Below, piece by piece: positions 1 to 8,453 of a stretch of 64,000 nucleotides of DNA. Under the pieces are notes generated by a model. The model ran no database searches. It was not told where the DNA came from and saw only the letters and a list, made by a program, of their open reading frames with translations. Both the position numbers and the translations under genes were made by a program. Position 1 is the first letter of the stretch. Each line of letters starts with the position of its first letter. The DNA is taken from assembly GCA_905233685.1 (NCBI GenBank), contig CAJOEZ010000009.1:124001-188000 (forward strand), in the 5' to 3' direction. This stretch comes from an uncultured Bacteroidales bacterium (lineage in GTDB: Bacteria > Bacteroidota > Bacteroidia > Bacteroidales > F082).

Positions 1-2
1 TG

Positions 3-563
3 AGCTTCAACGAAGGCGAGCAGCTCCGCAAATTCATCTTCAACGAAGATAACGCCAAGCTATACATCAGGCAAGACGGCATCGACTACACCATTGCCTA
101 CAGCGAGCAGGAGGGCGAAGTCGCGCTCAACTTCAAAGCCGCAAAGGACGGTGCCTACACGCTGTCCATCCTTCCCAAAAAGGTGGATATGAGCTACCTG
201 CACCTCATCGACAACAAGACAGGTGCAGACATCGACCTGATGGCCACGCTTGAATACAGCTTCAACGCCTTGACGACGGACGAAGTCTCGCGCTTCCGTT
301 TGGTGTTCAGCGCCCATGATGTCCCAGAAATCACGGAGACCGTCTCCCCGACCTTTGCCTACTACGCTGACGGCGAGATTCGTCTGTTCGAAGAGACCGA
401 AGGCAAGGTCATCCTGCAGGTCATCGACATGATGGGACGCGTGATCGTCTCGCGCAGCGGAAACATCCAACGCCTCTCCACAAAGGGGATGGTGCCAGGG
501 GTTTATGTTTTACGATTAATCAATGGCAATGAGGTTAGAACGCAGAAAATCATTATTCAATAA
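3..563 (+). CDS. T9SS-secreted surface protein, 3' part only
   Basis: The reading frame is open from the window edge to the TAA at 561-563, so only about 186 C-terminal residues are visible and the start lies outside. The text matches the end of the 983-residue protein at 8454-11405 segment by segment (SFNEGEQLRKFIFNE against SFNENIQLGKFIFNE, then YLHLIDN, then the final VYVLRLI-NGN-VRTQKI block). That end resembles a type IX secretion sorting tail: a small beta-sandwich that directs export across the outer membrane and is removed on attachment. The catalytic or binding part is not in view. A small membrane-anchored protein follows at 771, the same gene order as at 46452-48286. The tail assignment is good; the role of the protein is unknown. 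Confidence 0.85.
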   Translation, partial: SFNEGEQLRKFIFNEDNAKLYIRQDGIDYTIAYSEQEGEVALNFKAAKDGAYTLSILPKKVDMSYLHLIDNKTGADIDLMATLEYSFNALTTDEVSRFRLVFSAHDVPEITETVSPTFAYYADGEIRLFEETEGKVILQVIDMMGRVIVSRSGNIQRLSTKGMVPGVYVLRLINGNEVRTQKIIIQ

Positions 564-572
564 TACGTTTCG

Positions 573-717
573 TCGTAGGGGCGAACCTGTGTGTTCGCCC
601 CCACGATAGGACAAATAACCTAATAATCAGGGCGAACAACACAATAAACAGGACAAACAACACAATAAACAGGACAAACAACAAAAAAACAGGGCGAACA
701 CGTGGGTTCGCCCCTAC
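573..717. repeat. GTAGGGGC inverted-repeat element, composite copy with both ends
   Basis: The left end GTAGGGGCGAACCTGTGTG and the right end GGGTTCGCCCCTAC are inverted relative to each other and bound about 145 bases. Each end is itself a short palindrome (GGGGCGAAC with GTTCGCCCC). The centre holds 21-bp tandem repeats. Further copies of the end sequence lie at 22712-22810 and 26655-26680, always between or at the edges of genes. It looks like a non-autonomous, MITE- or REP-like dispersed repeat. No transposase is present nearby. Confidence 0.75.
622..684. repeat. 21-bp tandem repeat, three units plus a partial fourth
   Basis: Units begin at 622, 643 and 664 and read AATAA-ACAGG-ACAAACAACA with few changes; a diverged fourth unit runs into the right palindromic end of the surrounding element. 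The unit contains a worn GGGCGAAC end of that element, so the array probably grew by slippage inside it. It makes an artefactual hydrophobic reading frame on the minus strand (repeated LFVLFIV), which I do not regard as a gene. Confidence 0.7.
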
Positions 718-770
718 AGCAACAAAAAAAATAAACAACAAACAACAAATAAATTGAATTACGTAATACG

Positions 771-1058
771 ATGAAAAAGACCTTAACAACCCTCGCCATC
801 GTCCTCGGAATGACCATCGGTGTCAAAGCTCAACAATATGGCGGAGGACTCTTTGAACGCGGATATGTCTCCGACGAGGTGTATTTCGGCGCTGGCAACG
901 ACTACTATGGCAACCGCACAGGTGAGGGCCTTATCGTTTTGCCTAATGGCCACGGCGAAACTGACGACCAAAACGGCACCCCCTTGGGCAGCGGCATCGT
1001 CATGTTAGTCGGCCTCAGCGCAGCTTACGCCTTTGCCAAGCGACGCAAGGAGGAATAA
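771..1058 (+). CDS. small signal-peptide and C-terminal-anchor protein, paralogue 1
   Basis: A 95-residue protein of unknown function. It has a signal peptide (MKKTLTTLAIVLGMTIGVKA, cut before QQ), a short mature part with GGGLFERGYVSDEVYFG, then HGETDDQNGTPLGSG, one hydrophobic segment (about 75-88) and a basic end RRKEE. This order implies a peptide held in the inner membrane, with its mature part in the periplasm. A clear paralogue lies at 46452-46724 with the same motifs, and both follow a T9SS cargo gene on the same strand. The PLGSG-hydrophobic-basic end looks like a tripartite anchor signal, but I know of no enzyme shown to process it. From memory, similar small proteins are common and uncharacterised in Bacteroidales. 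Confidence 0.8.
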   Translation: MKKTLTTLAIVLGMTIGVKAQQYGGGLFERGYVSDEVYFGAGNDYYGNRTGEGLIVLPNGHGETDDQNGTPLGSGIVMLVGLSAAYAFAKRRKEE

Positions 1059-1085
1059 TCCCCGTTTCGCGTCATCGCGAGCGAA

Positions 1086-1131
1086 GCGAAGCCATCCAGG
1101 GAAACTTGCTCTCTGGGAGGCTTCGCTTTTT
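1086..1131 (+). terminator. rho-independent terminator built on a dispersed GCGAGCGAAGCGAAGC repeat
   Basis: GCGAAGCC (1086-1093) pairs with GGCTTCGC (1119-1126), extended by CCAG with CTGG, and is followed by a T run. The left arm belongs to GTCATCGCGAGCGAAGCGAAGCCATCC (1071 onward), which resembles an intergenic repeat I remember from many Bacteroidetes genomes. It ends transcription of the small protein gene and separates it from guaB. Confidence 0.75.
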
Positions 1132-1192
1132 CGTTATTAAGCCCATCTACAAAAATATTCCGCTTTCCACATACCGCAATTAGAATTTTTCG

Positions 1193-1200
1193 TACCTTTG
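1193..1200 (+). promoter_or_regulatory. TAnnTTTG -7 box for guaB
   Basis: TACCTTTG matches the Bacteroidetes -7 consensus and stands 23 bases before the guaB start codon, implying a leader of about 20 bases. No Shine-Dalgarno-like sequence is seen, as is usual in this phylum. Confidence 0.7.
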
Positions 1201-1211
1201 CCGATTAATAA

Positions 1212-2696
<1,485 letters not shown>

Positions 2697-2716
2697 ACCA
2701 TAAAAACAAGATAAAA

Positions 2717-3124
2717 ATGAAAGCATCCATTTCTTTCCCTGAGTTACAGAATCTTTTGCTTGAGAAGGCCAGTACGCCCCTCTCATTCGGCTTTGTCAAC
2801 GATAAGACCATCAGTGTGACTTACCCGCTCAATTTGGGCTTCATCAAGAAGGACGTCACTGCCGACCTCACCATTGTCGACATGGATGGCAGCGACCTGC
2901 TCGTGCATGTGGACGCCGGTCGCGGCACCGAAACCCTGCTCAACACTGCACTCGGCATTTTGTGGAACAAGCTCCCGGAAGGCATGATAGAGAAACGTCC
3001 TGACAGCCATTTGTTGGTCCATCTCGGACAAATCGAACAAGTAAAATCCGTCTTTGACGCCATCAGAGTCGACGACATCCATGTCCTCGGCGGCGGGTTG
3101 GAAGTAGAAGGCGGGTTGAAATAA
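2717..3124 (+). CDS. conserved hypothetical cytoplasmic protein
   Basis: A 135-residue protein I do not recognise. It has no signal peptide, membrane segment or lipobox. The sequence is mixed alpha/beta, with a central NTALGILWNKLPEGM stretch and a C-terminal VDDIHVLGGGLEVEGGL. It lies 20 bases after guaB and about 50 before the first chaperone gene, so it is very likely co-transcribed. Codon use resembles its neighbours. Confidence 0.8.
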   Translation: MKASISFPELQNLLLEKASTPLSFGFVNDKTISVTYPLNLGFIKKDVTADLTIVDMDGSDLLVHVDAGRGTETLLNTALGILWNKLPEGMIEKRPDSHLLVHLGQIEQVKSVFDAIRVDDIHVLGGGLEVEGGLK

Positions 3125-3175
3125 AAACCGACCCATCGCGTTATAGAAACAATAAGTAGACAACCCATATCAGAA

Positions 3176-5194
3176 ATGAAGAATTGTAACTTTTTGAAAA
3201 TGTTTGTGTTGGCATCATTGATGATGCCAGCTTTATTGGTCAACGCCCAGTCGAAAATCGACAAGGAAGTCCTGATGACCATCGGCGACGAGAAAATCAC
3301 CGTGAAAGAATTTACGGACGTGTATTACAAAAACAACCTCAAGAGCGAAGTCATCGAGAAGAAATCGGTAGACGATTATCTTGACCTTTTCGTCAATTTC
3401 CGCATGAAAGTGATGGAAGCCGAAGCCCAAAAGCTCGACACTTCGAAGAAGTTCCAGCGTGAATTGGCCGGTTATCGCAAACAATTGGCCAAACCTTTCA
3501 TGAGCAGCGACGACATCAGCGACGAGCTGCTGCAAGAGGCTTACCAGCGCAAGCTGAAGGACATCCGCGCCTCGCACATCCTCATCCGCTGCGACAAGCA
3601 CGCCCTGCCGTCAGACACGTTGAAAGCCTACAACAAGGCGCTTGACATCCGCAAGAAAGCCTTAAAGGGCGAAGACTTTGGCGACTTGGCCGTGCGCTAT
3701 TCCGATGACCCCTCAGCCAAAGATATGCCAGCCACCGCTGAAACACCAGCACGCAAGGGCAACCGTGGCGACTTGGGCTATTTCACCGTCTTCGACATGG
3801 TGTATCCCTTCGAGACAGGTGCCTACAACACCAAGGAAGGTGAGATTTCAATGCCCGTGCGCAGCGATTTCGGCTACCATATTATTAAGGTGCAGAGCGT
3901 GACCGACGCCATGGGCACCATTCAAGCGGCACATATCTTCCTGCAACTGCCCTTCGATGCCTCTGCCGAGGACGAAGCGGCCATGAAGCAGAAAGCCGAC
4001 AATATTTACAAGGAATTAAAAGAGAAGGACGGCAAAAACTGGAATGAGGCCGTCAACACTTACACTGACGACCGTGGCACCATTTCGCGCGGCGGCGCTC
4101 TGAGTTCTTTCACCGTGAGCCGCATCGTGCCTGAGTTTATCGAGGCCTGCAAGTCGATCGAGCCAAACGAGATAGCGCAGCCCGTGCGCACCATGTACGG
4201 CTACCACATCATCAAGCTGATTAGCAAGTCAGGCGTCGGGTCCTTTGAGAAAGAAAGCAAGAACATTTCAGAACGCATCGAGAAGGACATGCGCTCCAAA
4301 AAATCGGAGGAAGTCGTGCTCCATCAGGTGAAAAAGGAATACAATTTCAAGACCAACGACAAGAATCTGGAGGCTTTCATGGCCACCATCGACAGCACCA
4401 TTTTGAACGCTGCCTACGTGCCTGCCACCAACGCCGACATGGAAGCCACCTTGTTCACCATCGACGGCAACGCCTTCAAGGTGAAAGACTTCGTGGCTTA
4501 TATCCAAGAGAAACAGAAGCCTCAGAAATACGTCACGCCGGCCACTTATGCTTACCAGCTTTATGAGAACTATTCCAATGAAACCATGCTTGACTATGCT
4601 GACGCTCACCTTGAGGAGAAATATCCCGAGTTCAAAGCCATGGTGCAGGAATATCGCGACGGTATCCTCCTCTTCGACCTCATGGACCGCGAGGTGTGGG
4701 ACAAAGCCGTGAAAGACACGCTTGGCCTGCAGGAATTCCATGCCCGCAACGCCGAGAAATACATGTGGGACGACCGCGTGCTGGCCACCATCGTCACGGT
4801 GACGCGACCCGAATCGTTACCCAAGGTGAAGGCCCTCATTGAAAATGGCACGCCGTTGGACAGCCTCCGCAGTGTGATGCAACGCGACTCCATCAGCTAT
4901 GCCTTTGTGCGCAAAGGATTCTACCAAAGGGGTGACAACCAATACGTTGACCAAACCGAATGGAAGGTCGGCGTAATGAACGAAATCCCCTCCACTGTCG
5001 ACCAAACCACCACTATCGTCTTTATTCGCGAAGTGCGCAAGCCCGAACAGAAGACTCTGAAAGAAGCCAAGGGCCTCGTCACCTCCGACTATCAGGCAGA
5101 GTTAGAGAAAAACTGGATGGAAGCCCTTCACAAGAAATATCCTGTCACCATCGACGAAAAAGTGTTGGATAAAGTCAGGAAACTCTATCAATGA
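3176..5194 (+). CDS. periplasmic peptidylprolyl isomerase with two parvulin domains
   Basis: A 672-residue SurA/PpiD-like chaperone, probably acting on outer-membrane and secreted proteins in the periplasm. It has a signal peptide (ending LLVNAQ), a helical N-terminal chaperone region, and a first parvulin domain starting ASHILIRCD with an in-domain GDLGYFTVFDMVYPFE and FGYHIIKV. A second parvulin-like unit follows (AAHIFLQLPFDA to YGYHIIKLI), then a long C-terminal region without a clear match. It overlaps the next gene by four bases (ATGA), indicating translational coupling. Whether both rotamase domains are active cannot be told from sequence alone. Confidence 0.88.
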   Translation: MKNCNFLKMFVLASLMMPALLVNAQSKIDKEVLMTIGDEKITVKEFTDVYYKNNLKSEVIEKKSVDDYLDLFVNFRMKVMEAEAQKLDTSKKFQRELAGYRKQLAKPFMSSDDISDELLQEAYQRKLKDIRASHILIRCDKHALPSDTLKAYNKALDIRKKALKGEDFGDLAVRYSDDPSAKDMPATAETPARKGNRGDLGYFTVFDMVYPFETGAYNTKEGEISMPVRSDFGYHIIKVQSVTDAMGTIQAAHIFLQLPFDASAEDEAAMKQKADNIYKELKEKDGKNWNEAVNTYTDDRGTISRGGALSSFTVSRIVPEFIEACKSIEPNEIAQPVRTMYGYHIIKLISKSGVGSFEKESKNISERIEKDMRSKKSEEVVLHQVKKEYNFKTNDKNLEAFMATIDSTILNAAYVPATNADMEATLFTIDGNAFKVKDFVAYIQEKQKPQKYVTPATYAYQLYENYSNETMLDYADAHLEEKYPEFKAMVQEYRDGILLFDLMDREVWDKAVKDTLGLQEFHARNAEKYMWDDRVLATIVTVTRPESLPKVKALIENGTPLDSLRSVMQRDSISYAFVRKGFYQRGDNQYVDQTEWKVGVMNEIPSTVDQTTTIVFIREVRKPEQKTLKEAKGLVTSDYQAELEKNWMEALHKKYPVTIDEKVLDKVRKLYQ

Positions 5195-6075
5195 GAAAGT
5201 TAGCTGTTCTCATCGGGATTTTGGTGCTGTTTCAGGGCTGCGACTTTTTCAAGAAGCATCCTCAAGAGGCTGTCGTGGCCGAGTGTTACGGCAAGTACCT
5301 CTTTGTATCTGATCTTCAAGGTATTGTCCCTGAAAACACCAATATCATGGACAGCATCTATCGCGTCAATGCCTTCATCGATTCTTGGATTCAGCGTCAA
5401 GTGCTGCTCCATCAGGCCGAAAGCAACCTGAGCAAAGAGGAACTTGACATTGAAAAAGAATTGGAGGAATACCGCAACTCGTTGATTATCTATAAGTACG
5501 AGACCCAACTGATTGACCAAAAGCTCGATACCATGGTCAGCGAGGAGGAGATTGAGGCCTATTATGAGGCAAACAAAGACAACTTCCAGCTGCACACCAC
5601 CATGGTGAAGGCGGCCTACGTGATTCTCGATGAGGACTGCAAGCAGAAGGACATGTTCCAAAAGCTGATGAACGACCGAGACACGCTGTTGCTTCAAAAC
5701 CTCGACGTGATGGCCAACTACTACGCGGTGACGAGCTATCTCGATGTCGACAACTGGATTCGCTTAGACGAGCTGACCAATGCCGTGCCGATAGAAATCT
5801 ACAACGTGGAGAGCTTCTTGAAAAAGAACCGCTTCGTCCGCTTCGACTGGGACAACTACATCTGCATGGTGCGTTTCGAGGACTACCTTTTGGAAGAAAG
5901 CCTTTCGCCCCTCGATATGGTTCACGACGACATCCGCGAAGTCATTCTCACCCGCAGGAAAAAGGAACTATTGAGTAGAATGAAAACCTCGCTCTATGAA
6001 ACCGCGTTGAAAAACAGGGATTTCGAGGTGTATGTGGGAGCACCTTCCATAGGCAATTCAAACAATAATGAGTAA
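5191..6075 (+). CDS. lipoprotein of the SurA/PPIase-associated family
   Basis: A 294-residue lipoprotein: hydrophobic N-terminus followed by the lipobox LFQGC, so it is anchored to a membrane on the periplasmic side. Residues 60-150 are strongly helical and rich in Lys/Glu, like the N-terminal chaperone region of SurA (QRQVLLHQAESNLSKEELDIEKELEEYR, positions about 69-96). No convincing parvulin domain follows. Wedged between two PPIase genes, with a four-base overlap upstream and 11 bases downstream, it is probably a chaperone partner. That role is inferred from context. Confidence 0.75.
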   Translation: MRKLAVLIGILVLFQGCDFFKKHPQEAVVAECYGKYLFVSDLQGIVPENTNIMDSIYRVNAFIDSWIQRQVLLHQAESNLSKEELDIEKELEEYRNSLIIYKYETQLIDQKLDTMVSEEEIEAYYEANKDNFQLHTTMVKAAYVILDEDCKQKDMFQKLMNDRDTLLLQNLDVMANYYAVTSYLDVDNWIRLDELTNAVPIEIYNVESFLKKNRFVRFDWDNYICMVRFEDYLLEESLSPLDMVHDDIREVILTRRKKELLSRMKTSLYETALKNRDFEVYVGAPSIGNSNNNE

Positions 6076-6086
6076 AACAGAAGGCA

Positions 6087-7463
6087 ATGAAAAGAAATTC
6101 AATACTATTCGCCTTGATGATGCTGGTCGTTCCAGCGTTTTCGCAAAACAATCATTATCAAGTGATTGACAAGATTGTAGCTGTGGTCGGAAAGAACATC
6201 GTTTTGCAGTCCGACATTGAGGCACAGTATTTTCAGCAACGGCTTGAGGGCGATGCTTCAGGAACAGGCCACGCGTTGCGTTGCGACATTCTTGAGGACC
6301 TGCTGCTCCAGAAACTGATGCTCAACCAAGCGGAAATGGACAGTATCACCGTCACCGACGATCAGGTAGAGACTGAGTTAGACCGCAGGATTCAGTATTT
6401 TGTCAGCAGGATGGGTTCGCAGGAAAAGTTGGAGGAGTATTTCAACAAGTCGATTTCCGAAATCAAGGACGAAGTGCGCCGTGCCGCAAGGGAAAACCTG
6501 TTGCAACAACAGGTACAGAGCCAAATCATGGAGCATGTCGTTGTCACCCCGAGCGAGGTCAAGGCTTTTTATAACAAATTGCCGCAAGACAGCTTGCCTA
6601 TGGTGGGCACTCAGTATGAGATTTGTCAGATTGTGAAGCGCCCGCCCGTCAGTCTCGATGAGAAACTGCGCGTGAAAGACCGCCTCTATCAGATTCGCAA
6701 GCGCATTTTGGAAGGCGAAAGTTTCTCTACCCTGGCTGTGCTTTATTCCGAAGACCCGGGGTCGGCCCGACAAGGCGGCGAACTGGGCTTCACCGGCAAG
6801 GGTGTGTTCGCCTCTGAGTTTGAGGCCGCCGCTTTCAACCTCCGCGACGGCGAAATCTCCGATGTCATCGAAACGGAGTTTGGCTTCCATATCATCCAAC
6901 TTATCGAGAAACGTGACAACATGGTCAATTGCCGTCACATTCTGCTCTCGGCCAAAGTGCCTGTCGAGGCTTTGGAAAAGGCCCAAAACGAGTTGGATTC
7001 GGTGGCACAGCTCATCCGCAACGGCGACATGACCTTCGAGGATGCCTGCAAGAAATTCAGCGACGAAGACTCGAAGAGCAACGGAGGCTACATAACCAAT
7101 CCCTCTACAGGCAGCAACCGCATCAGCCAGACGGACTTGCAGGAATTGGAATCGTATTTCCCTGAGTTCAAGAACCTTGGATTCGTCATCAGCCGTTTGG
7201 CTGTGGGCGAGGTCAGCGATCCCGTGCCCATGACAACCAACGAAAACAAGGACGCTTTCCGCCTCGTTTTAGTGAAGAAGAAAATAGAACCTCATAAGGC
7301 TAACATCAAAGACGACTACAATCTGATTCAAGGTTGGGCCTTGAATGCAAAACAACAGGAAGCAATCGGCAAGTGGGTGGCTGACAAGGCCGCGAAGGCC
7401 TACATCCGCCTTGACGAAAACTACGCCGACTGTGACTTTTATTACAATTGGAACATCAAATGA
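6087..7463 (+). CDS. surA: peptidylprolyl isomerase, SurA-like
   Basis: A 458-residue periplasmic chaperone. The signal peptide ends VVPAFSQ. It is followed by the SurA opening VIDKIVAVVGKNIVLQSDIEAQ, a helical core, then a parvulin domain (about 170-280, with GGELGFTGKGVFASEFEAAAF and FGFHIIQLIEKR) and a second one (CRHILLS onward, with FSDEDSKSNGGY). This is the closest of the three neighbouring genes to classical SurA in length and order. It delivers beta-barrel proteins to the BAM machine, whose BamA is also in this window at 30195. The stop codon overlaps the MoxR start (ATGA). Confidence 0.88.
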   Translation: MKRNSILFALMMLVVPAFSQNNHYQVIDKIVAVVGKNIVLQSDIEAQYFQQRLEGDASGTGHALRCDILEDLLLQKLMLNQAEMDSITVTDDQVETELDRRIQYFVSRMGSQEKLEEYFNKSISEIKDEVRRAARENLLQQQVQSQIMEHVVVTPSEVKAFYNKLPQDSLPMVGTQYEICQIVKRPPVSLDEKLRVKDRLYQIRKRILEGESFSTLAVLYSEDPGSARQGGELGFTGKGVFASEFEAAAFNLRDGEISDVIETEFGFHIIQLIEKRDNMVNCRHILLSAKVPVEALEKAQNELDSVAQLIRNGDMTFEDACKKFSDEDSKSNGGYITNPSTGSNRISQTDLQELESYFPEFKNLGFVISRLAVGEVSDPVPMTTNENKDAFRLVLVKKKIEPHKANIKDDYNLIQGWALNAKQQEAIGKWVADKAAKAYIRLDENYADCDFYYNWNIK

Positions 7464-8425
7464 CAAACTTTAATTCAGACATTGACGGTGCCAAGGCCTT
7501 GGTGGAGAAGTACGACGCTCTCCGCAAGGAAATCGGAAAGGTCATCGTTGGACAACAGGATATCATTCACGACACGATTTTGTCGATTTTCTGTCAGGGA
7601 CACGTGCTGCTGGTAGGCGTGCCAGGCTTGGCCAAGACCTTATTAGTGAACACAATAGGCAAGGCTTTAGGCCTAAGTTTTAGCCGTATCCAGTTCACCC
7701 CCGACCTGATGCCTTCCGACATCGTGGGCACAGAGATCTTGGACGAGTCGCGGCAGTTCAAGTTCATCAAGGGACCGGTTTTCGCCAACATCATCCTCGC
7801 CGACGAAATCAACCGTACACCGCCCAAGACGCAGGCTGCCCTGCTGGAAGCCATGCAGGAAAAGAGCATCACCGTTTCAGGAAAGACCTACAAGCTGCAA
7901 GAGCCGTTCTTCGTACTGGCCACGCAGAACCCCATCGAGCAAGAAGGCACCTATCCCCTGCCTGAGGCACAACTGGACCGCTTCATGTTCAACCTCCTGC
8001 TCGACTATCCTTCTTACGAGGAGGAAATCGACATCGTGAAGAACACCACGGTAGGAAAGGAAGCAAGCGTAAACGCCGTGCTCTCGCCCGAGGAAATCAT
8101 TTATTTCCAGCAGCTTGTGCGCCGTGTGCCTGTACCCGACAATGTCTATGACTACGCAGTGAATTTGGTGGCCAAAACCCGCCCACATACCCCCAAGCCG
8201 CACGACTGGGCCAACCGTTACCTCAGTTGGGGTGCCGGACCGCGTGCCTCGCAATACCTCATCATCGGTGCCAAGGCCAACGCCTTGCTGACTGGAAAAT
8301 ACTCGCCCGACATCGAGGACGTGCAGCGCGTGGCAATCCCGATTTTGCGCCACCGTATCATCCGCAACTACACTGCCGAGGCCGAAGGCGTTTCAATTGA
8401 GGCGATTATTGAGGCTTTGAAATAG
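7460..8425 (+). CDS. MoxR family AAA+ ATPase
   Basis: A 321-residue AAA+ ATPase. The ATG at 7460 overlaps the surA stop and is preferred to the upstream in-frame TTG at 7448. Walker A is GVPGLAKT (about residue 53), Walker B is ILADEINR, and sensor 1 is LATQNPIEQEGTYPLPEAQLDRF. MoxR proteins act as chaperones that insert cofactors or mature protein complexes, usually with von Willebrand domain partners. No such partner follows here; the next gene is a T9SS cargo protein. The family is certain, the client unknown. Confidence 0.93.
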   Translation: MTNFNSDIDGAKALVEKYDALRKEIGKVIVGQQDIIHDTILSIFCQGHVLLVGVPGLAKTLLVNTIGKALGLSFSRIQFTPDLMPSDIVGTEILDESRQFKFIKGPVFANIILADEINRTPPKTQAALLEAMQEKSITVSGKTYKLQEPFFVLATQNPIEQEGTYPLPEAQLDRFMFNLLLDYPSYEEEIDIVKNTTVGKEASVNAVLSPEEIIYFQQLVRRVPVPDNVYDYAVNLVAKTRPHTPKPHDWANRYLSWGAGPRASQYLIIGAKANALLTGKYSPDIEDVQRVAIPILRHRIIRNYTAEAEGVSIEAIIEALK

Positions 8426-8453
8426 AATTTTGTAACAGAAAAAAAATACAAAA

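Noticed and set aside
553..826. Hydrophobic minus-strand frames with repeated LFVLFIV
   Set aside because: Produced by the 21-bp tandem repeat; no start context and no conserved sequence.
7448..7460. TTG start for the MoxR gene
   Set aside because: The ATG at 7460 overlaps the surA stop in the usual ATGA way and gives the family's normal N-terminus.
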